This document shows positions 1 through 8,801 of a DNA stretch of 58,064 bases, piece after piece. The notes under the pieces are model-generated. The model did not search any database and had not been told where the DNA came from. It saw only the letters and a program-made list of their open reading frames with translations. This stretch comes from Mesorhizobium escarrei (lineage in GTDB: Bacteria > Pseudomonadota > Alphaproteobacteria > Rhizobiales > Rhizobiaceae), in contig NZ_CAKXZT010000115.1 of assembly GCF_935825525.1 (NCBI RefSeq), positions 42,651 through 100,714 on the forward strand. The letters are read 5' to 3'. Each line of letters starts with the position of its first letter. The first letter of the stretch is position 1. The translations under genes and the position numbers were made by a program.

Positions 1-8
1 CTTCAGCG

Positions 9-143
9 GTGGAGTGGGGGAGTGGGGGAGTAGGGGAATAAGGCAGTAGGGCAGTAAGGCAGTAAGTGAATAAGGAAAGTATGACTTGCACGAAGCCACT
101 ACGATTGGGACAGCCTCCCCTACTCCCCTACTCCCCTACTCCG
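9..143. repeat. Inverted pair of 8-bp tandem-repeat arrays
   Basis: From about 9 to 80 the plus strand is an imperfect 8-bp tandem array drifting from GGGGAGTG through GGGGAGTA to AGGCAGTA and AGTGAATA. At 114-143 the complementary array (CTACTCCC units) appears. The two arrays face each other across about 35 bp, so a single strand could fold into a long stem. The right array contains the last codons and the stop of the adjacent ornithine cyclodeaminase-like gene. The fold may act as a terminator. The left array may continue outside the window. Confidence 0.8.
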
Positions 144-1097
144 CGCCTTGTACACCGCAATCCCGGCGGCGAGGTCTTCGAGGGCTGCGCCGACCGATTT
201 GAACAGCGTGATCTCACCGGGGCTCTGCCGGCCCTTCTTCTGGCCACGCGCCAATTCATGCAGGTCGGCGACGATGGCTTGCGCCTTCAGCACGCCCGAG
301 GCCAGCGGCTGCACGATGTCGCCCGCCTCCTTGGTGGCGCCTGCCCTTGTATCGACGTAGACGCGGGCACGGGCAATCGCATCGTCGTCGCTTTCGCGCA
401 TAGCCGGCGTGAAGCCGCCGACCAGATCGACATGGGTCCCCGGCTTCAACAGCGCGCCCTTGATCAGCGGCGTGGTCGTGATCGTTGCCGACGAAACGAT
501 GTCGGCCTGGCCGAGTTCGGCGTCGAGATCGCTCGCGGCGGTGGCCGCAAAGCCCTCGGCGCGCAATTCCGCCGCAACCTTTTCGGCATTGGCCGGCGTG
601 CGGTTCCAGATGCGGATGGCGGTGATCGGCCGCACCGCTGAATGCGCCCTGGCGAGGAACGGCGACAGTGCGCCGGCGCCGACCACCAGCAGCCGCGAAG
701 CATCCTCGCGGGCCAGATAGGAGGCGGCGAGCGCCGAGGCACAGGCCGTGCGCCACTGCGTCAGCCGCTGGCCGTCGATCATGGCTTCAGGCTCGCCCGT
801 CGCACCGTCGAGCAGGAGGTAAAGCCCCATCACCGCGGGCTTGCCTACAGCGTTGTTGTCGGGCGACACCGTGACGATCTTGACGCCGATATGGCCGCCT
901 GCCGACGAGCCGGCGGTATTGAAGTCGGTCCAGGCTGGCATCAGGAGCAGGGTCGAGGCCGCGCCGTCGGGCCGTTCGACCGTATGGTGGTGCCTGACCG
1001 GCTGTACCGCGCCATCGCGAAAGGCCGCGCGCAGCGTTTCGACCAGGCCGGGAAAGGTCAGCGCCTGATCGACCTCGGCCGCCGAAATGCTCAGCAT
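120..1097 (-). CDS. Ornithine cyclodeaminase / mu-crystallin family protein
   Basis: The 325-residue protein matches the NAD(P)-dependent ornithine cyclodeaminase/mu-crystallin family. It has an N-terminal substrate half with the GVKIVTV and GLYLLLDGATGEP segments, a Rossmann fingerprint VGAGALS near residue 125, and a C-terminal DLVGGFTPAMRE segment typical of the family. I start at the ATG at 1097, which follows a GGAG box, not at an upstream in-frame codon that lies in an intergenic palindrome. Members either deaminate ornithine to proline or reduce delta-1-pyrroline-2-carboxylate or similar cyclic imines, and the sequence alone does not decide between them. The last seven codons and the TAG stop come from the 8-bp repeat array, giving an odd RSRGVGE tail. 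It is the last gene after sppA, ihfB and lapA, but a repeat element separates it from lapA. Confidence 0.85.
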   Translation of the reverse strand: MLSISAAEVDQALTFPGLVETLRAAFRDGAVQPVRHHHTVERPDGAASTLLLMPAWTDFNTAGSSAGGHIGVKIVTVSPDNNAVGKPAVMGLYLLLDGATGEPEAMIDGQRLTQWRTACASALAASYLAREDASRLLVVGAGALSPFLARAHSAVRPITAIRIWNRTPANAEKVAAELRAEGFAATAASDLDAELGQADIVSSATITTTPLIKGALLKPGTHVDLVGGFTPAMRESDDDAIARARVYVDTRAGATKEAGDIVQPLASGVLKAQAIVADLHELARGQKKGRQSPGEITLFKSVGAALEDLAAGIAVYKARSRGVGE

Positions 1098-1128
1098 AGG
1101 AAACTCCGTCGAGAGAAATACGCCTGAC

Positions 1129-1215
1129 GCATGACCGCGAAAATCAGAAGCGATTTTCCGCAAAGGTCATGCGCAATCAAAATGGTACAGCGTCCTTTGC
1201 GCGTCCAAAAGGACG
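1129..1215. repeat. Rhizobial intergenic palindromic mosaic, family 1
   Basis: Two adjacent stem-loops. The first has outer arms GCATGACC/GGTCATGC (1129-1136 and 1165-1172) and an inner GAAAATC/GATTTTC pair. The second has arms CGTCCTTT/AAAGGACG (1191-1198 and 1208-1215). The same two-hairpin layout recurs at 13787-13892, and the first hairpin alone resembles 17385-17426. It lies between the LapA-domain gene and the ornithine cyclodeaminase-like gene, so it may attenuate read-through. Confidence 0.75.
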
Positions 1216-1230
1216 TGAGGCTGTTCAGGC

Positions 1231-1563
1231 TCAGCTCGTCGGCTTCGGCAAGGAGGGGCCTTGTTGCGCGGCCGGTGCCCGGCTGACCGCCTGGCGCAAG
1301 TTCTCGGCCTCGACGCCGCGCTGGCGCGCCAGCTTGCGATAGCGGCCCTGCTTGATCCAGGTCGCCAGGCTGCCGACGACCATGCCGACGGCGAGGGCCA
1401 GGAACAGGAAGATGAAAAGCGGCAGCGTCATCGTCAGCGCCGGATTGCCAGGGTTGAATGGGTCCAGGGTGAACGCAACCGGATCGCGGTTGGCGACCGC
1501 CAGCGCAATCAGAATGACGGCCAGCGGCACGAAGACCACGATGAGCATGAAACGATTGAACAT
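1231..1563 (-). CDS. LapA-domain (DUF1049) inner-membrane protein
   Basis: The 110-residue protein has two hydrophobic segments, about residues 5-24 and 47-66. A basic, coiled tail (WIKQGRYRKLARQRGVEAE) and a low-complexity C-terminus follow. This is the layout of LapA/YciS proteins, which in enterobacteria work with LapB in LPS assembly control. No lapB is visible here. It follows ihfB on the same strand with an 82-bp gap, an arrangement common in Rhizobiales. Family assignment is good; the LPS role is inferred from distant relatives. Confidence 0.8.
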   Translation of the reverse strand: MFNRFMLIVVFVPLAVILIALAVANRDPVAFTLDPFNPGNPALTMTLPLFIFLFLALAVGMVVGSLATWIKQGRYRKLARQRGVEAENLRQAVSRAPAAQQGPSLPKPTS

Positions 1564-1645
1564 GGAATTTCCTGTCGAAGGCGGGCTCTACCGAAGGCCG
1601 GGCCCACCTGAAAAGGCCGGCATGGCGCATGAGCCCGCGCGGCGC

Positions 1646-1930
1646 TTATTTGCCGCTGTTCAGCCTTTCACGCAATTCCTTGCCGGTCTTGAAGAACGGC
1701 ACCCATTTCTCCTCGACCTCGACGGATTCGCCGGTACGCGGATTGCGGCCGGTGCGGGCGGGGCGGTTTTTCACCGAGAAAGCGCCGAAACCGCGCAGCT
1801 CGACCCGGTTGCCTTCGGCAAGCGCGTCGGTGATCTCGTCGAAAATCGCGCCGACAATGTTTTCGACGTCACGCAGGAAAAGGTGCGGGTTGCGTGTGGC
1901 GATGATCTGCACAAGTTCGGATTTGATCAT
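1646..1930 (-). CDS. ihfB: Integration host factor subunit beta
   Basis: The 94-residue protein belongs to the HU/IHF DNA-bending family and is full length. The dimerising helices start at [15 protein letters not shown]. The signature [22 protein letters not shown] spans about residues 44-65, and the DNA-intercalating proline arm lies at [10 protein letters not shown]. The C-terminus [16 protein letters not shown] is typical of the beta subunit. IHF bends DNA for sigma-54 promoters, recombination and replication. Its partner IhfA is not in the window. It lies downstream of sppA with a 68-bp gap, as in other rhizobia. Confidence 0.95.
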   Translation of the reverse strand: MIKSELVQIIATRNPHLFLRDVENIVGAIFDEITDALAEGNRVELRGFGAFSVKNRPARTGRNPRTGESVEVEEKWVPFFKTGKELRERLNSGK

Positions 1931-1998
1931 GAGAAGGCTCCCCGTGAAAACACTGCGGTCAAATTATGAGGATGATTTTATTTGCTTTTTCACTCGTC

Positions 1999-2952
1999 TC
2001 AAGGGTGCCAGACGGAAACAAGACCGTCAAGAAACAAGCGATCGGCACCAAGTTCTTGAATGATGTCGCCGCCATAGTCGGGCAGGCCGAGCGCACTGCC
2101 GATGGTTCGCGCCATCGCCTTCGAGAACAGGAAGCCGCCGCTTTCCGCGTCCTTCCACTCCACCACTTTGAGCTTGGCGTCAACGCCCTTGGTTGCGAGC
2201 CAGTCGATCGCTTCGGTCTCGCCGCCGACCGCGTCGATCAGTTTGTTGGCAACGGCCTGCCGGCCGGTGAAGATCGATCCGTCGGCCAGCGCCAGCACCT
2301 CCGGTTTGGTCATCTTGCGGCGTTCGGCGACGATGCCGACGAACCAGTCGTAGCTGTCGAGGATGAGCTTGCGGACCATGGTGCGCTCGTCGTCATTGGT
2401 CGGCTTGAAAGGGGATGGCGAGGCTTTCAACGGCGAGGATTTCACTTCCTCGAGCTTGATGCCGAGCTTGTCCATAAGGCCGCTGACGTCCGGATACTGG
2501 ATCAGCACGCCTATCGAGCCGACAATCGACGATTTGCGTGCGACGATATGATCGGTCGCGGTGGCGATCATATAGCCCGCCGATGCGGCCAGCGTGCCGA
2601 CCTGGGCCACCACCGGCTTCTCGGCGGCCAGCTTGCGCACTGCCTCGTAGATCGATTCGCCGCCGACGGTGGTGCCGCCCGGTGAATCGATCGACAGGAT
2701 CACAGCTTTCACCCTCGAGGATTCACGGATGGCGTCCAGTTGCTTGATCAGGTCTTCGTCTTCGGTGATGGTGCCCTCGATCTTGACCTTGGCGATATGG
2801 TCGACCGCCGCGCCAGTGAAGTCGTCGCCGTAGATCCAGGTCGAAAAGGCAATCAGCCCGGCTGCCGCGACAACAAGCGCTGCAACGCGCCAGAATGTCA
2901 GCTTGCGGCGCAAGCGGCGGCGGTCGATCAGGTCGTCGGCTCTCAGTGCCAT
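1999..2952 (-). CDS. sppA: Signal peptide peptidase SppA, S49 family
   Basis: The protein of about 317 residues is a membrane-bound serine protease that cleaves leftover signal peptides. A single N-terminal anchor spans about residues 20-40 after a basic stretch (DRRRLRRK). The S49 fold shows VILSIDSPGGTTVGGESIY, a catalytic-serine segment GTLAASAGYMIATA, and a candidate lysine in SSPLKASPSPFKP. The length fits short, single-domain bacterial SppA rather than the 600-residue E. coli form. The ATG at 2952 is preceded by GAGG at good spacing; a GTG four codons upstream is less likely. It heads the sppA-ihfB-lapA run. Confidence 0.92.
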   Translation of the reverse strand: MALRADDLIDRRRLRRKLTFWRVAALVVAAAGLIAFSTWIYGDDFTGAAVDHIAKVKIEGTITEDEDLIKQLDAIRESSRVKAVILSIDSPGGTTVGGESIYEAVRKLAAEKPVVAQVGTLAASAGYMIATATDHIVARKSSIVGSIGVLIQYPDVSGLMDKLGIKLEEVKSSPLKASPSPFKPTNDDERTMVRKLILDSYDWFVGIVAERRKMTKPEVLALADGSIFTGRQAVANKLIDAVGGETEAIDWLATKGVDAKLKVVEWKDAESGGFLFSKAMARTIGSALGLPDYGGDIIQELGADRLFLDGLVSVWHP

Positions 2953-3273
2953 GGTCAGCCTCACAGTCGGTGGGAGCAGATGCTTTTAAAGCAACCGCCC
3001 GCGCCCGGCTACCGATTCCTGACGAGCTTGTGCCAAAGACAAGGTCTCGACGTTGGCGAGCCGGCGTTTCGAGAGAACATAAAAGACCAATCCACAGCCC
3101 CTAACGCTGTCGGCCCGTATCTGGTATGACGTGCAAGTTGTGCCGGTTTCATTTTCGTTTGTGCAACAGCAACCGTCACACTTTTGCGGTTTTCCTCCGC
3201 TTGTGCTTGCTTGAGGGCGCCGGCATCCCACCTATAGGGGTGCTTGGCGGCAGGGGTTTAGAAGAAAGCAGTT
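2953..3273. other. Divergent intergenic region between sppA and lptC
   Basis: These 321 bp separate two divergent operons and hold no convincing gene. The right end contains the likely lptC promoter (3210-3237). Reading toward sppA I see only the GAGG ribosome site. No strong palindrome was found. Confidence 0.6.
3210..3237 (+). promoter_or_regulatory. Candidate sigma-70-type promoter for lptCAB
   Basis: CTTGAG at 3210-3215 and CTATAG at 3232-3237 are 16 bp apart. They resemble the rhizobial housekeeping consensus CTTGAC-N17-CTATAT. The predicted start near 3244 would leave a leader of about 30 nt before the lptC ATG at 3274. Recognised by eye only. Confidence 0.5.
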
Positions 3274-3987
3274 ATGTTAGCGCGACCGATCGAACCGACC
3301 AACACCGAGACGGGGTTGGCTCCCCCGGACGTAGGCCCAGCGCGAGTCGACGCCTTCGGCATCGCCCAGCGCCATTCGCGCCGCGTGCGTATCTTGAAGC
3401 TGGCGGTGCCGCTGGCCGCTGCCGCGATCGCGGTCGCCGTCCCGGTCTATTCCTATCTCGCGGCGCCTGGCTCAATCCAGATCCAGGCCGACGCCAGCGC
3501 GTTCGCCAATGGCAAGCTGGTGATGGCCAACCCCAAGCTCAACGGGTTCACCAAGCAGAAACTGCCCTATTCCATGACGGCTTTGCGCGCCATACAGGAC
3601 GTGAGCCAGCAAGGCATCATCAATCTGGAGGGCATCGACGCCAAGTTGCCGATATCAATCGACAATGTGGCGGCCATCAATGCCTCGCACGGCTCCTTCA
3701 ATCGCGATGGCAACACGATGAGCCTGACCAGCGATGTCACCATAACCACCACAGATGGCTTGGCGGCAAAGTTCAAATCGGTCTTTCTCGACATGGGCAA
3801 AGGCACTATGAAGACGAACGATCCGGTCGACGTCAGCCGTGGCGGGTCACGGATTACCGCGGATTCGATGTCGATCCAGGAGAACGGCAAGATCGTGGTT
3901 TTCGAGAACAGAGTGCGTGTCAACATCGATCCCGCCAGCTTGAAGGCGGCAAAGGCAATGAGCGGAGAATCCAATGCGGTTCAGTAG
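3274..3987 (+). CDS. lptC: LPS export periplasmic protein LptC
   Basis: The 237-residue protein has a short cytoplasmic N-terminus, one transmembrane helix at about residues 34-55, and a periplasmic beta-rich domain. Segments such as GIDAKLPISIDNVAAINA, SLTSDVTITTTDG and SRITADSMSIQENGKIVVF match the LptC/YrbK beta-jellyroll. LptC hands lipopolysaccharide from the inner-membrane LptBFG complex to LptA. The stop overlaps the lptA start by 14 bp, which suggests translational coupling. The order lptC-lptA-lptB-rpoN is the usual proteobacterial cluster. Confidence 0.9.
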   Translation: MLARPIEPTNTETGLAPPDVGPARVDAFGIAQRHSRRVRILKLAVPLAAAAIAVAVPVYSYLAAPGSIQIQADASAFANGKLVMANPKLNGFTKQKLPYSMTALRAIQDVSQQGIINLEGIDAKLPISIDNVAAINASHGSFNRDGNTMSLTSDVTITTTDGLAAKFKSVFLDMGKGTMKTNDPVDVSRGGSRITADSMSIQENGKIVVFENRVRVNIDPASLKAAKAMSGESNAVQ

Positions 3988-4603
3988 TTCGACACGGCTC
4001 GTGGCCGCGGCTTCGGCGTTGCCGGCTGTTGGGCTGGCCGCCCTGGGGCTGGCTTTGGGGCTGGCTTTGGGGGCGGCGCCGGCTCTGTCGCAGTCCAGGA
4101 CCACCAGCCAGCTGTCGGGCCTCAAACTGTCCGGCGACAAGCCCATCCAGATCGAAAGCGACAAGCTCGAGGTCCGCCAGGCGGACAGCGTCGCCGTGTT
4201 CACAGGCAATGTAAGCGTCGTCCAGGGTCCGACGTTGCTCAAGGCCGGTAAGATGACGGTCTATTACGTCAAGGACGCCGACGCTGCCGCCAAGGGTGAG
4301 CAGGCCGCAGGTGCCGCGATGACCGGCTCGGCCGACATCGACCGTCTGGAGGTCGCCAACAAGGTCTATATCAAATCGGACGACCAGGTCGCCACAGGCG
4401 ACAGCGGCACCTTCGACATGAAGACGGAAGTGCTGGTGCTTTCAGGCAGCAAGGTCGTGCTCTCGCAAGGCGACAATGTACTGGTCGGCTGCAAGCTGAC
4501 TGTGCAGATGAAGAGCGGTCTGGCCCAGGTCGACCCCTGCGGCGGTGGACGCGTCATGATGTCGATCACACCCCCGGCGAGGTCGGGAGCGACGAACCCC
4601 TGA
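3974..4603 (+). CDS. lptA: LPS transport periplasmic protein LptA (OstA family)
   Basis: The 209-residue protein has a long N-terminal signal region (about 1-38, alanine/leucine rich, ending near ALSQS). The OstA/LptA domain follows: [60 protein letters not shown], with regularly spaced beta strands. LptA forms the periplasmic bridge that carries LPS to the outer membrane. The signal contains a small tandem duplication (GLALGLALG). Its last base overlaps the lptB start, so lptC, lptA and lptB are tightly coupled. Confidence 0.92.
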   Translation: MRFSSSTRLVAAASALPAVGLAALGLALGLALGAAPALSQSRTTSQLSGLKLSGDKPIQIESDKLEVRQADSVAVFTGNVSVVQGPTLLKAGKMTVYYVKDADAAAKGEQAAGAAMTGSADIDRLEVANKVYIKSDDQVATGDSGTFDMKTEVLVLSGSKVVLSQGDNVLVGCKLTVQMKSGLAQVDPCGGGRVMMSITPPARSGATNP

Positions 4604-5421
4604 TGGTCGACGTAGCATCGCTGTTGGCGCGTCTTCCGGGACGCGCCGCCAGTAAACTTGCGGCACCGGCCGCGGTTAACCTCGATCAGATAAAATTCAA
4701 GGGAACCTTGATCGCCAAAGGGCTGACCAAGAGCTACAAGGGCCGCAAAGTCGTCAGCGGCGTGACGATCGGCGTGCGCGCCGGTGAGGCGGTCGGACTG
4801 CTCGGTCCCAACGGCGCCGGCAAGACCACCTGCTTCTACATGGTCACCGGCCTGGTGCCGGTCGACGAAGGCACGATCGAAATCGACGGCTTCGATGTCA
4901 CCTCTATGCCGATGTACCGCCGCGCCCGCCTTGGCATCGGCTACCTTCCTCAAGAGGCGTCGATCTTTCGCGGCTTGAGCGTCGAGCAAAACATCCGTGC
5001 CGTGCTCGAAGTGGTCGAAAAGAGCCGCAAGGAGCGCGAACGCAGTCTCGACGAACTGCTCGAGGAGTTTCACATCAGCCATCTGCGCAAGGCCCCGTCG
5101 CTGTCGCTTTCCGGCGGCGAGCGGCGGCGCCTTGAAATCGCGCGCGCCCTGGCGACCCGCCCCGCATACATGCTGCTCGACGAGCCTTTCGCCGGCATCG
5201 ATCCGATCGCCGTCGCCGACATCCAGCAACTGGTGCGCCATCTGACGGCGCGCGGCATCGGGGTGCTCATCACCGATCACAATGTCCGCGAGACGCTCGG
5301 CCTGATCGACCGCGCCTACATCATCCATGCCGGCCAGGTGCTGACCCATGGCCGGGCCGACGAAGTGGTCGCAAACCCGGATGTGCGGCGGCTTTATCTC
5401 GGTGAGGGGTTTACACTCTAA
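4603..5421 (+). CDS. lptB: LPS export ABC transporter ATP-binding protein LptB
   Basis: The 272-residue ABC ATPase powers LPS extraction from the inner membrane. It has Walker [10 protein letters not shown] (about residues 64-72), Q-loop [13 protein letters not shown], signature [15 protein letters not shown], Walker [13 protein letters not shown] and H-loop ITDHNVRE. It carries about 35 extra N-terminal residues compared with E. coli LptB. The permeases LptF and LptG are not in the window. The TAA stop lies inside the 15-bp stem of the repeat at 5419-5460, which could terminate the operon before rpoN. Confidence 0.95.
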   Translation: MVDVASLLARLPGRAASKLAAPAAVNLDQIKFKGTLIAKGLTKSYKGRKVVSGVTIGVRAGEAVGLLGPNGAGKTTCFYMVTGLVPVDEGTIEIDGFDVTSMPMYRRARLGIGYLPQEASIFRGLSVEQNIRAVLEVVEKSRKERERSLDELLEEFHISHLRKAPSLSLSGGERRRLEIARALATRPAYMLLDEPFAGIDPIAVADIQQLVRHLTARGIGVLITDHNVRETLGLIDRAYIIHAGQVLTHGRADEVVANPDVRRLYLGEGFTL

Positions 5422-5545
5422 AGCGCGTCGCATTTGAAGGGACTCATGCGACGCGCTTTAAGTTCTTGTTTCTTGTGCATGTCGTTATCGCAAAACCGCT
5501 GCGCACCCTCGGTTCAAGCCCGGGGGCATGCTTTTGCGCGACATG
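5419..5545. repeat. Intergenic mosaic repeat, family 2 (hairpin plus side module)
   Basis: A perfect inverted repeat with 15-bp arms TAAAGCGCGTCGCAT / ATGCGACGCGCTTTA (5419-5433 and 5446-5460) and a 12-nt loop overlaps the lptB stop codon. It is followed by a module with GCATGTCG, GCAAAACCGCTGC and GCATGCTTTTGCGCGACATG. The same modules occur at 39390-39520 and 52770-52870 in the opposite orientation. This is a dispersed rhizobial-type intergenic element. The strong stem suggests a terminator or mRNA-stability role. Confidence 0.8.
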
Positions 5546-5739
5546 TATTAAGCGTGAAATTTCTGTCCAAACGCGGTTTTTGACGCGAGACAGAGCTTTT
5601 TCTTCGAATTCTCGTCGGAATACGCACGGACAGGCGAGTTTTGATCGCCGTCGCCTTGACAAGCAAAAGCCGGGCCAGTTTCTATGCCCAACTCGTTCCG
5701 GCAGTCCGGATGCGTAGACAGGGCGTTTGAAACCGAACC
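5422..5739. other. Intergenic region between lptB and rpoN
   Basis: The first 120 bp are the family-2 repeat. The remaining 200 bp hold no convincing gene. A CTTGACA sequence at 5655-5661 could be a -35 element for rpoN, but the downstream -10 match is poor. Confidence 0.5.
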
Positions 5740-7266
5740 ATGGCGTTGGCGGCAAAACTACAGCTACGACAGTCCCAGTCGCTGGTGATGACGCCGCAAC
5801 TCATGCAGTCGATACGGCTGCTGCAGTTCACCCACATCGAGCTGGAACGCTTCATCGACGACGAGATCGAGCGCAATCCTTTGCTCGAGCGCGCCGAGCC
5901 GCAGGACGATGCCGTCAGCGACCAGGCGCAGAAGATCGATGCTGCGCCGGAAACGGCCACCGCCGGCGACTGGTTCGAGAAGGACACGGCGTGGAGCGCC
6001 GAGGCGATCTCGGAAAAGCTCGATACTTCACTGGAAAACCTGTTTCCCGACGACCCCGGCACCAGCGAGCGGCTCGGTCCCGACCTGACGGCCCAGTGGA
6101 AATCGGCATCCGGCAACGGTTCCGCATCCTCTTCCGACGGTTTTGACGTCGGAGACATGGCGGCCGGAGCCATCACGCTGCGCGAGCATGTCGCCGAACA
6201 AGTTGCGCTGGCCTTCGCCGACCCGGCAGCACGCCTGATCGCCAGCGAACTGGCCGATGGCCTCGACGAGGCCGGCTACATGCGCGCCGACATGGCTGAG
6301 ATCGCCGCCCGTCTCGGCACCGACAGAGCGGCGGTGGCAAATGCACTCGCGGTCTGCCAGACATTCGAGCCCACCGGCATGTTTGCCCGCGACCTCGCCG
6401 AATGCCTGTCGCTGCAGCTTGCCGTCCGCGACCGTCTCGACCCTGCGATGAAGGCTTTGATTGCCAATCTCGAACTCCTGGCCCGGCGCGATTTCCTGAC
6501 CCTGAAACGGATTTGTGGGGTCGATGAGGAGGATCTGCTCGACATGCTGGCCGAGATACGTGCGCTCGATCCGCGCCCGGGGATGGCGTTTTCGGGCGGC
6601 GCCAGCGACGCGATCATCGCCGATGTCGAAGTGCGTGCGGCCAATGACGGGAGCTGGGTGATCGAACTCAACCCCGAAACGCTGCCGCGCGTGCTGGTCG
6701 ACCATATCTATTTCGCCCGGGTTTCACCGCATGCGAAAAATCAGACCGAAAAGGATTTCCTGGCGGAATGCCTGCAAAACGCCAATTGGCTGACGCGCAG
6801 CCTCGACCAGCGGGCGAAGACTATCCTCAAGGTTGCCTCAGAAATCGTGCGCCAGCAGGACGCCTTCCTCGTCCATGGCGTGCGTCACCTGAGGCCCCTC
6901 AACCTGCGCACGGTGGCCGATGCCATCGGCATGCACGAATCGACCGTTAGCCGGGTCACCGCCAACAAATACATGCTGACGCCGCGCGGCGTGTTCGAAC
7001 TGCGCTATTTCTTCACCGCCTCGATCGCCTCGTCGGGTGGCGGTGACGCGCATTCGTCGGAAGCGGTGCGCGACCGCATCAAGCAGTTGATCGACGAGGA
7101 GAAACCTGCCGACGTGCTTTCCGACGACGCGATTGTGGATATGTTGCGGGAAAGCGGCGTCGATATCGCCAGGCGCACGGTCGCCAAGTATCGGGAGGGC
7201 ATGAATATTCCCTCGTCGGTGCAGCGGCGGCGTGAAAAACGCGCTTTGGCCAGCGCCGGACGTTGA
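5740..7266 (+). CDS. rpoN: RNA polymerase sigma-54 factor
   Basis: The 508-residue protein is full-length sigma-54. The N-terminal glutamine-rich region I begins LQLRQSQSLVMTPQLMQSIRLLQ and contacts the activator. An acidic region II of about residues 55-125 follows, then the core-binding region. The C-terminal HTH is ESTVSRVTANKYMLTPRG, and the RpoN box ARRTVAKYRE sits near the end. Sigma-54 directs nitrogen, symbiosis and other activator-dependent genes in rhizobia. It is followed by hpf and ptsN, the conserved rpoN neighbourhood. Confidence 0.97.
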   Translation: MALAAKLQLRQSQSLVMTPQLMQSIRLLQFTHIELERFIDDEIERNPLLERAEPQDDAVSDQAQKIDAAPETATAGDWFEKDTAWSAEAISEKLDTSLENLFPDDPGTSERLGPDLTAQWKSASGNGSASSSDGFDVGDMAAGAITLREHVAEQVALAFADPAARLIASELADGLDEAGYMRADMAEIAARLGTDRAAVANALAVCQTFEPTGMFARDLAECLSLQLAVRDRLDPAMKALIANLELLARRDFLTLKRICGVDEEDLLDMLAEIRALDPRPGMAFSGGASDAIIADVEVRAANDGSWVIELNPETLPRVLVDHIYFARVSPHAKNQTEKDFLAECLQNANWLTRSLDQRAKTILKVASEIVRQQDAFLVHGVRHLRPLNLRTVADAIGMHESTVSRVTANKYMLTPRGVFELRYFFTASIASSGGGDAHSSEAVRDRIKQLIDEEKPADVLSDDAIVDMLRESGVDIARRTVAKYREGMNIPSSVQRRREKRALASAGR

Positions 7267-7553
7267 TCTCCGACCGAACTTCCACAGCTTTCGCACTTCC
7301 CAACAGCTTTCGCACTTCATTGACAAGCCGCAATGAAGTGGCTAGAAGCCCGCCCGCATGGGACGGGCTACTGCCCGCATGCGGATGGTCCGTCACGACG
7401 TTGGCCACGGGACGGTCAAGAAGGCGGCTTGTGATCAATCGGAAAAGTTCGGATTTAAAATCGGCGCAAGTGACGCCGCAAAGCTTGTGCGCTCAGACCA
7501 CGGGTATAAACTCGGGACAGTTTGAAGCCTGAGCAAGGAAGGTCAGTATTCAG

Positions 7554-8138
7554 ATGACACTGCGCATATCAGGAAAACACATGGATATCGGCGATGCGTT
7601 CCGTACGCGCATCAACGACCGTGTCGGAGAAGTGATCGGGAAATATTTCGATCGGGGCTTTTCAGGGCAAATTGTAGTCGTCAAATCGGGGTCGCGCTAC
7701 ACGGCCGATTGCATGATCCGGCTGGATTCCGGCGCTTCGCTGCAGGCGACCGGTGAAGCGCAGGACCCGACGCTCGCTTTCGAGGCGGCGGCGGATCGCC
7801 TCGAGACCCGCCTTCGCCGCTACAAGCGTCGGTTGAAGTCGCATAATTCAGGCAACGCCAATGGCGAACCCACCGACGTCGCCTATACGGTGATGGCGCC
7901 GCTTGCCGACGATGACGAAGAAATACCGGAGAATTTCGCGCCAGCCATCGTCGCCGAATCAACCATGACGCTGCGGACCATGTCGGTGGCGTCAGCCGTG
8001 ATCGAACTCGACACCAAGGACAGCCCGGTCCTCGTCTTCCGCAACGCCGGAAACGAGCATCTCAATATCGTCTATCGCCGGCCGGACGGAAACATCGGCT
8101 GGATCGACCCGTCTACGACCAAGGTCGCGCAGGGGTGA
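7554..8138 (+). CDS. hpf: Ribosome hibernation promoting factor, long form
   Basis: The 194-residue protein has the N-terminal S30AE/HPF domain (about 1-105; LRISGKHMDIGDAFRTRINDR, ADCMIRLDSGASL). A charged linker joins it to the long-HPF C-terminal dimerisation domain (about 138-190; SPVLVFRNAGNEHLNIVYRR, NIGWIDP). Long HPF dimerises 70S ribosomes into inactive 100S particles in stationary phase. The 287-bp gap from rpoN suggests its own promoter. The TGA stop lies in the first copy of a 23-bp tandem duplication. Confidence 0.95.
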   Translation: MTLRISGKHMDIGDAFRTRINDRVGEVIGKYFDRGFSGQIVVVKSGSRYTADCMIRLDSGASLQATGEAQDPTLAFEAAADRLETRLRRYKRRLKSHNSGNANGEPTDVAYTVMAPLADDDEEIPENFAPAIVAESTMTLRTMSVASAVIELDTKDSPVLVFRNAGNEHLNIVYRRPDGNIGWIDPSTTKVAQG

Positions 8139-8181
8139 CGGCCAAAGCCGCACTGAGATGACGGCCAAGGCCGCACTGAGA
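8136..8181. repeat. 23-bp tandem duplication after hpf
   Basis: Two adjacent 23-bp copies (8136-8158 and 8159-8181; core TGACGGCCAA, then GCCGCACTGAGA) differ by one base. The first copy contains the hpf stop codon. No coding role is seen. Confidence 0.8.
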
Positions 8182-8244
8182 TAAGGCACCAGTCGCACGC
8201 GAGAGTGAGGGCTGGCGACGGCAGGCGAACAAGGGATTTCAAGT

Positions 8245-8709
8245 ATGGACCTGAGCGATCTTATCAACGTTCCGGCAATCTTGCCGGCGTTGAAGGCGAA
8301 CTCCAAGAAGCAACTGCTGCAAATGCTGTCCGAAAGGGCGGCGGCGATTGCCGGCATTCCGGAACGGGAGGTGTTCGACACCATCCTGCAGCGTGAACGG
8401 CTGGGCTCGACCGGTGTCGGCAATGGCATTGCCATTCCGCATGGCAAGCTGGCCGGGGTGAAGCGGATCGCCGGGGTTTTCGCCCGGCTGGAGACGCCGG
8501 TCGATTTCGAGGCGCTGGACGACCAGCCGGTCGATCTGGTGTTCCTGCTTTTGGCGCCCGAAGGCGCCGGCGCCGACCATCTCAAGGCGCTGTCGCGCAT
8601 CGCGCGGGTGCTGCGCGACGCCGACACAGTGGCCAAGATCAGGGGCACCCGCGACGCCGCCGCGATCCACGCGCTTTTATCGGATACGCAAGCCTCGCAC
8701 GCGGCCTGA
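8245..8709 (+). CDS. ptsN: Nitrogen-regulatory PTS IIA protein PtsN
   Basis: The 154-residue protein is an EIIA(Ntr) of the fructose/mannitol IIA fold. The phospho-accepting histidine is in GNGIAIPHGKL (near residue 69), and the domain continues with PVDLVFLLLAPEGAGADHLKALSRIARVLRD. It receives phosphate from NPr/EI(Ntr) and regulates rather than transports. In several alphaproteobacteria EIIA(Ntr) influences potassium homeostasis and stress responses, which is notable given the kdp system at 40168-48495. It follows hpf, as in many Proteobacteria. Confidence 0.95.
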   Translation: MDLSDLINVPAILPALKANSKKQLLQMLSERAAAIAGIPEREVFDTILQRERLGSTGVGNGIAIPHGKLAGVKRIAGVFARLETPVDFEALDDQPVDLVFLLLAPEGAGADHLKALSRIARVLRDADTVAKIRGTRDAAAIHALLSDTQASHAA

Positions 8710-8801
8710 AGCTTTTTCGATCAGTCCGTCAAAGAGCCGCCGCGAGCGGCCCCGTGCGTTTCTAACCAGATCGCTGCGCCGTATTGTTAGTGGATGGCGA
8801 C

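Noticed and set aside
7344..7380. Hairpin-like GCCCGCATG repeats between rpoN and hpf considered as a terminator
   Set aside because: The stem is short with direct rather than inverted repeats and no U-tract.
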